DNA from: Aquilaria yunnanensis
Taxonomy: Eukaryota; Streptophyta; Magnoliopsida; Malvales; Thymelaeaceae
Direction: 5' to 3'
Length of the DNA stretch: 64,000 bases
Assembly: GCA_039654915.1 (NCBI GenBank)
Contig: CM077599.1
Coordinates: 18,354,501-18,418,500 of the forward strand
Shown: positions 42,481-55,414 of the stretch, one piece after another
Layout: each line of letters opens with the position of its first letter
How positions within the stretch are numbered: position 1 is the first letter of the stretch
Translations under genes and position numbers: made by a program
Notes under the pieces: generated by a model
What the model was told of the DNA's origin: nothing
Database searches by the model: none
What the model saw: the letters and a program-made list of their open reading frames with translations, nothing else

Positions 42481-45400
42481 TCATTCACCCTTCAATGGCT
42501 CCATGCTTTCACTTGCAGCTGCTTTTCTGCGCAATACAGACTTGATGACTGAAACAACTGCTATAAGAGCAATGCTCATGTGCTCCGAGCTACTTACCTT
42601 CACGCTCATTTGGCCCATTTTTCTGTTATTTATATTGCCATTAACCAATAGCTTCATGCCTCGCATAGGCCTGAAATCAGATTGGATACCTCCACTGAGC
42701 ACCGTCTCTTTGTTGAAGGAGATGGCTGTCATTGAAAGGGTAACACTCTCATTGTGAATGGGGTAATCCCTTCCTCTTAAAGTGGCTTCAAAACCTAAAC
42801 CATATGCTGCTGCTCCTGGACTACCCATTCGTGCACCATTCATCAATAGCTTTAGTCTCTTACCAACAAATATGGTATCCTCTAGCTTGACACCAACATA
42901 ATTCTTTCTTCCAAATGATGTAACTGAAATGCCACATTCAGTCATATTGTGCTTGAAATTCCTCAGCTTTCCATTGCCGCGAACTGTGTACATTATATCT
43001 CTGCCAGCAGACTGAACATCAAGTCCAACCAAACATGAGGCACCTGCAGGATCTGTGTAAGCAGCAGTACATTCAGAATGAATGCTGAAGTCACGCTTGT
43101 CCTTGTTCATCTGTCCTGAAACTGAAGCAATAAGGTCCCTCTTTATTCCCAGAGCTGAGTCCAAACTAATTCCATCAAATCCCACATCATGATCCCACCC
43201 TTGAGGATCAAGAACAGGCCTAACAAGCCATTGCTCACTTGTCACAAGGCACCTATACCTGTGGACTGGAAGATCTGAGTCAAAACATGGAGGGATTGCC
43301 ATATCTGGCAGAGGAACAGCCTCTGGACCCTCTTGAGATTCCTCACCACCCGACTTATCATCAGAAGGAGATGTCTCTTTCAATATCTTCTTTTCCTTTC
43401 GTTTTTGGAACTCCTCCTTCAACTGTTTCTTCAGATAGAGGGTCTCCCTGTAGTCAAGCTCATCAAGATAGGCCATTTTTTGTGATTTAGTCAACTTCTC
43501 AAACTGAGATTTTGTCAAGATTCTGATTGGAGGTAATTGATCATACTCATCATCTTTCTCTGCATCTGAAAGCAGAATATCATCAACTTCATTTTCTGCT
43601 TCAACAGAACCTGGTATAGAACGGTGACGTAGAAGCAATGAGAGCAGCTGAGGCACAGAAGGCTGCCTTGTACTTCTTGCCACCCCCAGTTCAATGCTGT
43701 CTCGAAAATCCAACAGGGCATTGACATCAACAAGAATTTTCGAGCACGTGCACAACAGCAGGAATTGCATCTTCCAAACCTGTCCGTTTGGAAGTATATT
43801 CTCCCCCATGAAATTTTTCTTGCACCTGGGGTGATTCTCCACCAAAAGCACAAGATTTTCAAGTCTGGTGTCACATACAGCCTGCTGTATGTAATGCTGT
43901 AGTATATCTGTACAATGGTTAACATATGACTCATAACTGACGGGGTACCCATTAGGCCCTTCGGGCAGATCCGGAGAAGAGTGAGTCATGACTAGGATGG
44001 TGTTAAACCAAATTTCAGTGCCAAAAGTCTCAGTCATAAGCTTCAGAAGAGGGAAATCTACATAACCCATGTTGATAAGGTCAAGTCGCTCAAAATATAA
44101 CACAATATCCGGTGGAGATCTTCGAATATACCTCACCACAGATAGCATAATCTTCCTATTCCTCTTTAAATTACTTCCGGTTGAGGGTAAGAATCCAGGT
44201 GTGTCAATGAATGTTATCTTAATCCCATTGATATTTCCTGCCACTTCCTGAATATGATGAGTAGCAGGCTGAAAAGCATTGGTTTCAGTCTTCAGTTGCT
44301 CGAATATGGAATTTATAGTTGCGCTCTTGCCAACACCTGTTTTGCCCAGGACCAGTATCCGCATAGAGATATCTAATTCAGGTACACCAGAAGACTCCTG
44401 TTCCCTCACTGTTTTATTGGCCATGGTGTTTTTGAAGTTCACCCTCTTCAAATCTGATTCCCCAGCTCGTATCAGAGTTGCCAGGTGAATACGATACAAA
44501 ACCTTAGCAACAAGAGGATTTTCTTGTGATTGCCCAAGTCGTTGAAGGAGGCGAAAAAATTTAATCCGGAGACCCTCAACCTTTGCTAATGGATTTGTAC
44601 CTTTTTCATCATAAATATTACTTGATGGATAAGAATCTTGTCCAGGGATGTTCTGGACAGGATTTGGCTCAGATTCCTGGTTGCTTTCTGAAGGAACAGA
44701 TGAGACCACCAAATTGCTCACGTGGGATAGGCCTGGTGGATGACCAAAAACAGAAAAAACGATAAGATCAGAACTTCTATGAAGATTTTCTATGCGTAGA
44801 AAATTCCCAGCCCAAAACAATAACCATTTAGCTAGTATGTAGCAAAAGATGGCAGTGGATGGCAGCACAATTTAGAATTGACAGATTTCAGCATTATGTG
44901 TTAATGCAACGGCTTAGATGAAGATGAAATGGAGACAAAAAAAAAAGGCCTGTGTTCTCAGTTTAGTTAGCAATAGCAAAATAAGACCCTGCGATACAAA
45001 CACAGATCCTAGGGTAAGATCAGTGTCAATAGTATTTTGTACCCATCAGTGTCAATAATATTTTGAAGCCATTCTTGTTATTCAAGGTTTCTGAATAACA
45101 TCACTGAGCTAATACTAAACACAAGTAAATGAATAACAGTATCAATGACAATTGACACCACACTTAAATTATTTTAGTTCAAGATTTCCACATAAACCTT
45201 TGAAAATGGTCACTGCAAAGTTTTTGAGACTCTTATACATGTAATTAAGACTCCATAAGTCTGGCATATAGGATGTAGTCTAAAGAGCACTGTACGAGAA
45301 GAGTTCAATGTCTACTGTATGCTGTAGGAGAGTTGTCCAATTCCGATTCATCATTCTGCTTAGCATGTTTTATTTTGTTTCTTCATACAATGCTTACAGG

Positions 45401-45724
45401 TTGCAGCAAAAGGAACTGAAAGTATGTTACCACTTTCCCCACCTGATAAAAATTTCTGACATACCAGAAACCTAAAAGCAAGTTCTACTGTTATGTTGTC
45501 TCACTTTATTTGAATATTAAGTGCCTTCATTCAAGTTCTGAGTGGTATTGCAGATTACTAGACAAGACAAGAAGAAGGAAAATAATGGTACCTTGCTCCC
45601 TGGATTCCTCATCTGGAGGGTCTTGAACCTCACGAAAGAAAGTTCCACTGCCTGACAATGGTCTGGACGAAGCCAGAGTATTAGATACTACCTGGGAGAA
45701 AACCCAGTCTTTGATACCCTTCAT
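42481..45724 (-). CDS. TOC90: Translocase of chloroplast 90 (TOC159-family GTPase receptor)
   Basis: Two coding exons, 45592-45724 (start, MKGIKDWVFSQVVS) and 42481-44732, joined in phase by a GT-AG intron, give 794 residues, the usual TOC90 size. After a short N-terminal region, without the long acidic A-domain of TOC159/132/120, comes the AIG1/TOC GTPase domain: P-loop GKTGVGKS at about residue 175, then IDTPGFLPSTGSN and ILVMTHSS. A charged stretch (RKEKKILKETSPSDDKSGG) leads to the membrane-anchoring M-domain (CFDSDLPVHRYRCLVTSEQW, GWDHDVGFDGISL, RGRDYPIHNESVTL). TOC receptors bind chloroplast preproteins at the outer envelope and pass them to TOC75. TOC90 is the short, partly redundant member with preference for photosynthetic preproteins in Arabidopsis. 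The acceptor before the start codon implies an additional leader exon upstream. Confidence 0.95.
44733..45591 (-). other. TOC90 intron 1
   Basis: 859-bp intron with donor CAAG|GTACC and acceptor CCACCAG|GCC on the minus strand. AT-rich; nothing else is recognised in it. Confidence 0.8.
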
Positions 45725-46550
45725 ACTTCCTACACAATTTACAGAAAGGCTATCATGATAAAGAAAAAAAAAATTGACAAATCCTCCTTCACTGATGGTG
45801 AAGTTGGAGAGGGCAAAAAGATAATGCCGCAGGTATTCAAAGTAAGGGCTGGACGCTGGAGCAACCTTCTTCAATCAGTACTAAATCCCTCCAAACACAC
45901 CAAACAGCTGAACAAACTCTTCATTCTACAAAACACAAAAGAAAATAACCGCACCAACGATCTAAATGCTCAGGAAATATCCCTTATAAACTCCAATACT
46001 AGTAGCAAGAGCAGCCAGCGAATATCAACCAATGAAAAAGAACTCATACTTCTTTTATCCGAAAAAAAAAAAAAAGGAACCCATACTTCATCATGACGAC
46101 ATCTTCTACGATGGAAGAGAAGGGGAAAACAGGTGTTCCTTTCAAATCTTCCACAGAACCGAAATCACAGAGGGAAACCATCAAATTACTGAAGGATTGA
46201 ACCTTAACACCTAACTCTGAAATTCGCTTATTGGCGATGGAAAGGAAGTTTCGTGCTACCTCTAAAGTTACCTCAATCAAAGAAACGAAGCCGAATTGGA
46301 TTGCCAACTTAACCGTCCAAAACCCATTCAACCGGCGAAGAAAGGCTCCAGGGAAAGTGTGGGCCGAAGCGGAACTGGTAAAAAGAATAAGAAAAATCAC
46401 GAAGAGCGTCTGTTTTGATTGCGAGCTGAAGAGTAATGGAGCGGAATTGGATGGTTTTATTAAGCTTCAGAGGAAGGTGAGGGTGAGGGTGAGGGTGAGG
46501 GTGGGGCGAGGATGGGGGAGATCAGATAAGACACCGGGAGATTGCGTGCC
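45725..46550 (-). promoter_or_regulatory. TOC90 leader intron and promoter region
   Basis: An acceptor (TTGTGTAG|GAAGT on the minus strand) ends five bases before the start codon, so the 5' leader is split. The first exon is probably in the GC-richer stretch 46200-46550 but could not be delimited. A (GGTGAG)n tract at 46475-46506 lies in it. Confidence 0.5.
46475..46506 (+). repeat. (GGTGAG)n hexanucleotide repeat
   Basis: About five units of GGTGAG, the last degenerate, in the likely TOC90 promoter or leader. On the transcribed strand it reads CTCACC. Confidence 0.9.
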
Positions 46551-46839
46551 TGCTTCCTTGTTCTTTCATCGTTTTGCTAAGCCTCGTTTTGGTTTTCTCT
46601 CGTGTTTTCCCCCTCTCTTTTATTTCAGCCAGAAAAACGTGACTGAAAATAGACAATCTCGTAAAGCCAGAACGCGATGGTCCACGGAGCGTTTAAAGTC
46701 CCAACCTTGCCTGCACCAACAATCAAATGTAGAATTTCTTTGGACAATCGTTGCCTTCTCTTCTAAACCAAAAGAAGCATTTTTTTATGGATTGGTTCCT
46801 CTTTTTAATAGCTACTCTTTAGACTATACAGATTAATCG

Positions 46840-48880
46840 CAATAAATGTACTTTCAGAAATAGTATTTTATGTTTTTTCCTTGATATTTAGAAAAGATGA
46901 TATCTTTCTACAGTTATCTATGGCAATAATTTTTAAATGAAGGTGCTCTCATTTTCTATTTGATCCGTCTCTTACCTTATGTCGTTCATGGGGTCACAAT
47001 CAGCATATAATTGTCCTCTGTCATTCAAAAATCGTTATCATTGATAGTGCTTGGCAGAGTTCAACAAGGTTGGATGCGACTACTTAGATATGGCTAGGCA
47101 ACAACGCCCTTCCAAAACATCATCAGGGCATTCTGCTTCTCCGTTGTGAATTTACATTGGAAGCAGAACTCTATGCCATTTGCATCTACTCAAGGCCTTG
47201 TGTTGATAACCATTCTCATTGATTGTTTGCAAGTAGCTATAGGCTCTCTTGGACACTTTATCTCTCAGCTTGAATTTCCTCCATCTTGCTAGTTTTTTAT
47301 TAGCCACTATGAACTCTTTCCAATGCTACTCGGTTGTTGTCATTCGAAGATGGTAAGTGTTGATTGCCCACCAACTTGCTACCTCTATCATCTCTTAATA
47401 TTTTATTTATTTTCTTTATTCTGATGACCAACAACAAAAAAAACAATCAAGTGAAGACACACTAACCTTAAAGGTCTCACATATCAAAACAATAATATCC
47501 AATTTCTTTATAAGGGTTATCCTAAATATATATATCATTTTCATATTTAGTAAATTATTTATTAAACTATCCTTCAGACTATTTGTTTAATATTCATTTT
47601 TCTATCTTTTTAATTTGTGTGTAAAAAATAAATGATAAAAGAGAAAATAACATACAAATTTATTTTTTTCTGTGTCAAATGTCAAACCAAATATTTCAAA
47701 GAATTTATGACCAAGATAATAGATAAGAAACTTTAAAGCCTCTTAAAAGTTTGCTTTTTATACTTTATGACAAGAAGAGCACAAGAATGTAGTAACAACC
47801 AACGTAACTAGATTTGAACTCCAACTTAAAGAATAATCCAATTCCAAACTCTTGTATGTAAATTGATGAGCAATAGAAAAAGTTTCTCTGGGTCCTCATT
47901 TGATGTGGATGTACTTGAATCTCTAGGTAGAGTTCAGTTACCTATTGCCTACAAAACGGTAAAGGAAAACACCAAGAGAACCCTTAGGGATGAAATTCTG
48001 AGGATGGTCCTCTGATGCTTAAATTAGTATGTGTAGTTGTAGTATACCTATAACAATAAAAGAGATATCTCTCTATATATAGGGAGTGTTTGACTTAATG
48101 GACTTGTACCCCAATTAGCCTTCATTGGCCTTATCGAGCTTGATATCATTTATTTGGTTTTGTCCCTAATGACCTGACACTTGCCGAGACTACTTTCTGA
48201 TTATTAGTATCAACAAATATTTCTCTTTTATGGATGTGAGGTTATAGGTGGTCTTTACATTCTAATTTCTTATCCATATCTATAAAGAAAGGTACCACAT
48301 TGAAAAGTCAACAATAGGTCAGAGCCGGACTTGCCCCCATGAAGGAAACCCTTTATGCAATCAGACCTCTTGTGATGAGTTGTCCTACTATAAGCTTTTA
48401 CTTGATTTTCTTTGGCCATTGTCCATCCTTATATGTTGTGCATTGTTTTGAGATTTAGGGCAACCACTTGTTTGTTTGAATGAATAGAATAAGCCATAAG
48501 AATTAGCTAAGCATGCAAAGGCCAAAGATATGGTGATTGCTAACCTCCAAAGAATAGAAGAAGGATGTCGAGTTTTACAAGACCATGCCTAAGAGTGAGC
48601 TTAATAAGGCAACGGACCCAGTAACTAGCACTGCTAAAGAGGTGAAGGATGTGTTGGCTAAGGTTGAGGAGCATAAACAACATTAACCAAGGGTCTTAGA
48701 TGGGAGCCAATGGATAGCAAAGTGCAGGGAGTACTTAAGGATTTCAACCATGAGTTCCAAAGAAGCCAAGGATGTCACGCTAAAGTGTTTGCAATCTCTA
48801 GAGGAGTTCTTGGCCAAGCTTGGAGTAAATAGCACTAATGATAGTTTATTATATATTTGTCTCTAGTTCTGGGTAGGTAT
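46840..48880. other. Intergenic region with a possible LINE RNase H fragment
   Basis: 47030-47250 has broken frames that loosely resemble a LINE RNase H domain (DSAWQSSTRLDATT, EFTLEAELYAIC), with low certainty. The remainder is AT-rich and I recognise no gene in it. Confidence 0.4.
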
Positions 48881-49146
48881 AGAAACTCAATTTATAGAGA
48901 AAAAAAAATTGATAGTTTAAATTGTTCATTAGATGTAACAAAATTATGGTTCAGTTTGAATTTATTGGAAGACAACTAAAACAATTTGAACTCATTAACT
49001 ATCACAAATTATTTTACATTAACTTTTTAAATTCTAATTTAAACTGTTTGGTAATTGTTTTTTCATAAATTCAAAATTTTCATAATTTTCTAATAGTTAA
49101 CGAACAATTTAAACTATTAATTTTATTCTCTATAAATTGAGCTTCT
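48881..49146. mobile_element. Foldback MITE
   Basis: The left arm AGAAACTCAATTTATAGAGA and the right arm in reverse complement (AGAAGCTCAATTTATAGAGA) continue inward as TTGATAGTTTAAATTGTTC against TTAATAGTTTAAATTGTTC. That gives about 50 bp of inverted repeat in 266 bp. No coding capacity; target duplication unclear. Confidence 0.8.
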
Positions 49147-49340
49147 GTGATAAGACTAAGGACTAATATACAATAAATTATAAAGATTTAGGACCAATTT
49201 ACAATATAATAAAAAGTTAGGAATTGATTAACAACATAAATTAAAGGTTTGGGATAAATTGTACTTTTTACCCACCAAGCTTGAGGTTAGCATCACTCAT
49301 AGGATGGCTTTTTTCATTTTGCATAGTCAACCTAGTTGCT

Positions 49341-49697
49341 AAAGTGCATGGAATACCACAAGGCCGTCAAGCAACTACATTACACTCTTCTCCAACTTTG
49401 GCTCCCTAGCGGTGGTAAAATGTAGCCAAGATCTTCCAACTTTCGTGTAGCAGGCACTTTCCCCCCTTTACTTTCCTAATGCATTATCTAGCTCCATATA
49501 CTTGCAATGTTTCTAATGGTAAAGTGCATGGAATACCACAGGGCCGTCAAGCAACTACATTACACTCTTCTCCAACTTTGGCTCCCTAGCGGTGGCAAAA
49601 TGTAGCCAAGATCTTCCAATTTTCGTGCAGCAGCCACTTTCCCCCCTTTACTTTCCTAATATATTATCTAGCTCCATATACTTGCAATGTTTTTAAG
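49341..49697. repeat. Tandem duplication of a 180-bp unit
   Basis: Two adjacent copies start with AAAGTGCATGGAATACCACA at 49341 and 49521, and both contain GGCCGTCAAGCAACTACATT and TAGCTCCATATACTTGCAAT. Only a handful of substitutions separate them. Confidence 0.93.
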
Positions 49698-49776
49698 AGT
49701 TGCCCCTTCGAGCTTAAGGTGTTTGGAGAGAAAGTCGTGCAACAAGGAGCAAATGTGTCTATACTTAGGGCGAATT

Positions 49777-50101
49777 CATTAGAGCTAAAGTCAACTAACT
49801 TTTTTTAACTTTTACATCTTTTTTACTTGAAACCAATTTTATTTGAAAGCCAATGTTATATAGATACAATAATCAATTTGAAAGTAAATTTTTATGATGT
49901 TGTTAAATTTTTATGAATTTTTCTTTTTTAAGGCTTGAAACTAGAAAAATTCATAAAAATTTAGTAAGATTATAAAAATTGTATTTTCAATTGATTATTG
50001 TAACTGCATAATATTGGCTTTTAATTAAAATTAGTTTCAAGTAAAAAAGATGTAAAAATAAAAATAAGTCATTTTGTAGTCAATTGACTAAAGTTAAAAT
50101 G
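49777..50101. mobile_element. Foldback MITE
   Basis: The two halves are near-complete inverted repeats. TTACATCTTTTTTACTTGAAA on the left (about 49806) has its reverse complement on the right, and AATTTTTATGAATTTTTC pairs near the centre. Outer ends: CATTAGAGCTAAAGTCAA on the left, ATTTTAACTTTAGTCAATTG on the right in reverse complement. GAATT flanks both ends as a possible target duplication. The sequences on either side resemble each other (AAGGTGTTTGGAGA near 49720 and 50200). Confidence 0.82.
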
Positions 50102-50349
50102 AATTGGGCATTAATGTTTCTGAATACCAAAAAAAAAAAAAAGGTGACCACTTTCAATACTCAAGTAGCCCCTCCGGTGAAGGCTGTAGACCACACGCTA
50201 AAGGTGTTTGGAGATAGAGTCATGCAAGAGGGAGCAAATGCGAATGGACTTATACTCAACCACCTTTTGGTTAGAGATACGCTTGGGACCAAAGTTTCTT
50301 AAATAATAATTCAATGAATTTTAAAAGACTCTTCAATGAACAAGGTGTA

Positions 50350-50920
50350 CCCAATGGCAAGTATTTATAGGCAACAACCTTTTAAGTCAACAACTTGACC
50401 CTGACCTAAACTTGGCAAAAAATTGGATCCAACCCGATAAACTTTCTTGATTCATCCAAATTCAAGTCCAATTTGACCTAATTTAATTAGAAAAAGTCAA
50501 CAACTTGAATTTGACATAAACCTGAACTCGATTTAAGTGAAATCCAAAAAACCTGAACTCTAATTACCCAAACTTGAAATGACCTAAACCCAAATTGGCC
50601 CCGAACATGAACAACCCTAACCTGAAATGACCTGTATCCGAAATAACCCAATATCCAAGAAAACTTAACTTCAACCCAAATAAACCTAATTGATCAACCC
50701 AATCTCATTCAAAACCTGAATAATCTGATCTAGAGTCACATAAGGCTAAAATTGACCCAAATCGTAAAGAAACCCGACCCAACTTGGAATCCACTCAACT
50801 TGAAATCAACCGAAACTCAGTCACCCAACCTGAACCTAAATTCATGATAACTTAATTAAATCCAACTTAAATTATCTAATTCAAACTTGATCCAACTCAC
50901 CCAATTATCATCTCTATTTT
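50350..50920. repeat. Older relative of the 50987-52481 hAT element
   Basis: Repeated ACCTGAAC, GACCTAAAC and AACCCGA motifs, a shared segment (AAAAGTCAACAACTTGAA against AAAAGTCAACGACCTGAA) and a similar end (CACCCAATTATCATC against CACCCAATTACCATC) mark it as a decayed copy of the same family. Boundaries are approximate. Confidence 0.6.
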
Positions 50921-50986
50921 TCAAGACTTGCAAAAGTTTGAGCCTTGTCCATGAGGTAGGCTTGTTAGGCAGCGCTTGCCTTGATC

Positions 50987-52481
50987 TAGGGATGGCAAAA
51001 TCGGACCCGACCCGATGACCTGGCCCAACCCACCCGAACCCAAGCCCGACCTGACCCGATTTGACTAAAAAAGTCAACGACCTGAACCCGAACTCGAACC
51101 CGAACCCAATTAAAGGGAAACCCGAGAAAACCCGAACCCAAATGACCCAAACCCGAAATGACCCGAGTCTGAATTGACCCAAACCCGAGACTGACTTGAC
51201 CTGAACCCGAGATGATTCGATAACTAAACTCGACAAGACCCGATTTTAACCCCCACACTAAACCTTAATTTTCTTTTTTCATTATTTTCCATATTAACTC
51301 AGTCCTAAATATGGAGGTTTCCATGTTTAGTAACTTCCATTTCTTGAGACTTTCATATTCAGTATGTCTTATATTTAGGAATGGTGACTTCCATTATTAG
51401 TAACTTCCATTTTTTTGTACTTTCATATATAGTAAGTCTCATTTTTTGAGATAAGACTTTCATATTTAGTAGTTTCATTTCATTTTTTAAGATATTCATG
51501 TTTAATAATTTTCATATTTTGATAAAGGATTTCCATATTTAGTAAGTTTTATTTTTTTAGGACTTCTATATATTGCAAGTATCTTATTTGGGGAAAAAAA
51601 ATCCATATTTAGTGAATCCCATATTTGAATATTTCCAACATAAGTAATTTTTATATTTAGTAAGTTTAATGATCTTAATAGGCAATTATTAAAATTACAA
51701 TATTCATCCCTAAACTTTTAAGTATAGTACAATAACGTATCTAAATTTTAAAATTTTTTATTTTAGTCACCCATAATAATTACAACATGGATCCTAAAAT
51801 TTTTGAAATCTTTGCACTTTAACCCAAAATTTTTCAAATTTTACAATTTAGTCACTAATAATTAACTTGATTTGCATTTCGTTGTAATTTCAAAGAAAAT
51901 TCATTAAAACATAAACATAACAAAATTGTCATTGTGTATGTCTAGGTGATAGCTGGGTGAAGATCTGAATAATCTGTACAATGATAATTAAAGCTTATGG
52001 GTTTAGAAAAACAATCAAATATTACTAACAATATTAAATTACTTAAATATGTACTAAACTACAATGAAGAAGACTTTTATGAATATTTTAATTAAATATA
52101 CTAAAAAATGAAAATTTAATTTAAATTAAATCACACAAAAAATTGAATTATTTGATTTAAATTTTTAAAAAATTGAATCGATTTAATCGTTTTGACTTCA
52201 CATCAGTAATCCACGTGAACACAAAGGTTGATCCGAATTTGACCCGAAAGCTGGCCTGAAGTTACCCGAGACTAAAATTGACCCGACCTGAAGTGAACCC
52301 GAACCCAAATAAACCCGGCCCAACCCAACCCGAACCCGAAATCAACTTAACCTGAAATCAACCCGAACCCAAATGACCTGACCTGAACCCGACCTGGACC
52401 CAAATTCATACTAACCCGACTAGACCCAAACCTTAATGACCTGACCCAAATCTGACCCGACCCACCCAATTACCATCCGAT
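50987..52481. mobile_element. Non-autonomous hAT element with long ACCCGA subterminal arrays
   Basis: The flanks CCTTGATC (50979-50986) and CCTTGAGC (52482-52489) match at seven of eight positions. The ends are TAGGGATGGCAAAATCGGAC and, in reverse complement, ATCGGATGGTAATTGGGTGG. Dense ACCCGA, GACCTGA and AACCCGAACCC arrays fill about 270 bp at each end. The interior is AT-rich, with a degenerate array of about ten CATATTTAGTAAGTTTCATTT-like units of roughly 35 bp at 51290-51670. There is no transposase. Confidence 0.8.
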
Positions 52482-52489
52482 CCTTGAGC

Positions 52490-53192
52490 CTTTATTGGCC
52501 TTATTAGGCCCAATATCATTGTCAGGTTTACTTCCAAGGTTTTTGGTGTTGGTGGGTCTTTGGTGCTTCTTCTAGGACGGGAGCACTGACTTTTCATAAT
52601 TACAAATGCAACGGAATATAATATTAGTATTACCAACATTTTATTTCAACAACCTAAAAGTTTTCCTTTTTGGTACGTAAAAGTATAGGTTGATGGCTGA
52701 TGCCAGTAGAAAAATGGAATATAGTATCAACATAACTAAATATTTTATTACGACAATCTAACATTAGTTTTTACTTTTTTTGTTACTATAAAGTGTAGGC
52801 TAATGGCTGACTCACGCACGTCAAGAACACAGTAAATCACATATCGCAATGGGGATTTACGGTAAATTTATAGATTGACTAGCTAAATCTCAGAGAGTGA
52901 ATAGTCGAACTCCAAACCTGACAAGCAGAAAATACCGGCCACTAACCACTCTCATTGGTGACAGTTAGTATCAGTTTAATTGAGGTTTTTTTATTGGGTA
53001 GACTGGATATTGTGATGGCATGGGAAGGCGTTGTTGAGTGAAGCGATAGATTAGCATGGAAAGTGACACGATCTTTGCAGTAGCGAAAGAATTGTTGCTC
53101 CCCTCCATAACCATCCATATTCCCAGTTCTCTACTACCCTCCCATCATTACTCGCTCACAACTCTCGGATCTTTCACAACTCGGCTCTTGTC
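52490..53192 (+). promoter_or_regulatory. Upstream region of the transporter gene
   Basis: Non-coding sequence. The 5' UTR probably includes the C/T-rich stretch 53095-53190. No definite core promoter element could be assigned. Confidence 0.4.
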
Positions 53193-55414
53193 ATGGCGTG
53201 GAAATACAGAGGAGGCTTGCTTCTCATTTTCGCTTCTGTCACCATGTGGGTTACCTCCGCAGAGGTCACTCAGGTCTTTCTTCTCTTTTCAACTTCATTT
53301 TCTACTTGTTTTCTCTGCCATGTACCCTCTTGCTTGCTTGCTTGCTCCAGTTCCTGGTATAGAATCTTGTTCAGTCTTCTGGTTTCAGTGTTACTGACCT
53401 TAACCTTCTGTACGTAGGCTGTTTTTGCGGACTATAGGCACCCGTTTGTTGTGACATATCTTGGAATTTCTATTCTCGCACTTTATCTTCCAATTGCACT
53501 TTTCAAGGACGTGTTGCTCAAGCTCCTTGGATGTACATCTACTGCATCACATGCTGACGTTGATGGCCCAGTTACAGCAACTTTAACCTCTGTAAAAGAT
53601 CAAGATCAAACGTTGGGTGGTAATTTTAAAACTGAGCAACTTCATGGGCCAGTGGATCATGTCCTCGACCTCGGTGGTAAGGAGGCCTATCCTATGGTTT
53701 CTCTGGAAGAAACTTTTGGGGCAGGAGCAATCAAACCAGAGAAAAAGCTCACTGCTAAGCAAGTTGCTGTGCTCGGATGCTCCATTGCGCCTCTCTGGTT
53801 TCTGACTGAGGTCAGTTTCTAATCTCTCTTCTTTTTTTCTTCTTCTTTTTTTTTTTTTTTTTTTGTCTGATTTAGCATGAGTTTGAATCATACGGTCTTG
53901 AACTTGACAAGGTCCGGTTATGGCATATAGAGCTGCCTTAGCAAAGAGATGATGTTGTTTATCTGCTGAGTAGTCCTCTGACGGGGGTTTTTGTTAATTA
54001 TGCTTCGCTCACCATCTCCTCTCCAGTATCTGATAAACGCTGCACTTGCACAAACAACTGTTGGTAGTGTGACCTTATTGAGCTCAACTTCGGGACTCTT
54101 CACTCTCTTCATTGGAGCATTTCTGGGCCAAGAAAATGTAAACGTAGTGAAAGTGATTTCGGTTTTCATCAGCATTTCTGGTGTTGCTATGACCACGCTC
54201 GGCAGCACATGGGCTGCTGATGAATTGGAATGGACCAGCAAAAAGAATTCTCTGCTGGGGGACCTTTTGGGCATCCTATCGGCCATAACCTACGGCCTTT
54301 TCACCGGTTGAGCTCGCTTTCCTCTCTCTCTCTCTCTCTCTAGTTGAAAGACATTCTTGGTTTCTCTGGAATTTAGCAGTTGCATTGTTCTTATCAAGCG
54401 AGTTTTATTGCAGTGTTGCTTAAAATGGCTGCTGGTGGAGGAGACAGACTAGACGTACAAAAGCTATTTGGATGCATTGGATTGTTCACATTTGTTGGCC
54501 TTTGGTGGCTAGGTTAGATTGCAGCAACCTGCTTAATTATTTGCAAGCTTGTTATATATCTTTCCAGGCCAAACTGTTGTCTTCAAGATGGCCCTTCTTT
54601 TTATCATTTCTTCAGCGTGGCCACTGACAGCCATTGGAATCGAACCGAAGCTTGAGTTTCCCAGGTCGACTAAAACGGATGGTACACTCTTCTTGAACAG
54701 TTTTCTGGGGAATTTTCTCTGCGATTATTTCATGTATGTATGCCGCAGAAACTTCTTAATCATATTATGGTGGATACTAACGGATGTGTTCCTCTTAAGA
54801 GATGCCGGTTCTAATAATGTATTTAACTACAGGGCACTGGGAATTGTTTGGACGTCACCATTGGTGGCTGCGCTGGGGATGTCGCTGACCATACCGACGG
54901 CTATGTTGGAAGATATATTGGTTCATGGACAGCAATATTCGGTAATCTATGTCATCGGTTCAGCTCAGGTAGATGCTTCGTTTGCAGACGAGTCCCATTT
55001 GCTTTTAGAGAATTTGAAGACCCTCTAATTGTTGGTAATTTTAGCAAAACTAATCTTAGTATCTTCTTATGCTTATGCTAAAATTTTATTGATGGAAAAA
55101 TTACTATGAAATCTTAAAACGTATTACGAGTTATGCTAAATTTTAGTGCGGAGTGCACAAAATTCAGTCTAGTTTAACCAACTACTAGATCCCTACTTTC
55201 TCTGTGTTTTATCAACATATCACCAATACAAAGTAAGCCCCTCATTTACTATTCAGACAACAGTGTTGAGCATCTCCTCTAACTCATCTCATTAGTAAAT
55301 GCTTAAGCGATTATCTGATCAACAGATTAAATCCAGGTTTTCCTGGGATTTGTTTTGGCCAACGTTTCAGACTGGATATGGTGCAAGTTGAGACCTTTGG
55401 TCTGCTGTCCGTGA
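53193..55414 (+). CDS. EamA/SLC35F-like membrane transporter
   Basis: Seven exons with matching phases: 53193-53273, 53418-53810, 54027-54306, 54414-54512, 54616-54733, 54833-54968 and 55337-55414 (TGA). The protein is 394 residues, predicted with about ten membrane helices. It begins MAWKYRGGLLLIFASVTMWV, followed by the family motif SAEVTQ. A hydrophilic loop (about residues 55-140) separates the second and third helices. Conserved segments follow: APLWFLTEYLINAALAQTTV, LSSTSGLFTLFIGAFLGQE and TLGSTWAADE. It ends in VFLGFVLANVSDW and a short Cys/Lys-rich tail. It resembles Arabidopsis At3g07080-type EamA proteins and animal SLC35F5. The substrate is not known. The gene converges on UBP22, whose stop is about 600 bp downstream. 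Confidence 0.9.

Noticed and set aside
46231..46836. 201-codon open frame on the + strand
   Set aside because: It overlaps the presumed TOC90 promoter and leader, includes the (GGTGAG)n repeat, and has no recognisable domain.
48540..48860. Possible retroelement gag-like coding stretch
   Set aside because: Broken frames with Lys/Glu-rich composition, but no recognisable domain or flanking repeats.
51000..51240. ACCCGA/AACCCGA repeats as interstitial telomeric DNA
   Set aside because: The plant telomere unit is AAACCCT. These motifs are irregular, occur at both ends of a bounded hAT element and include GACCTGA variants.
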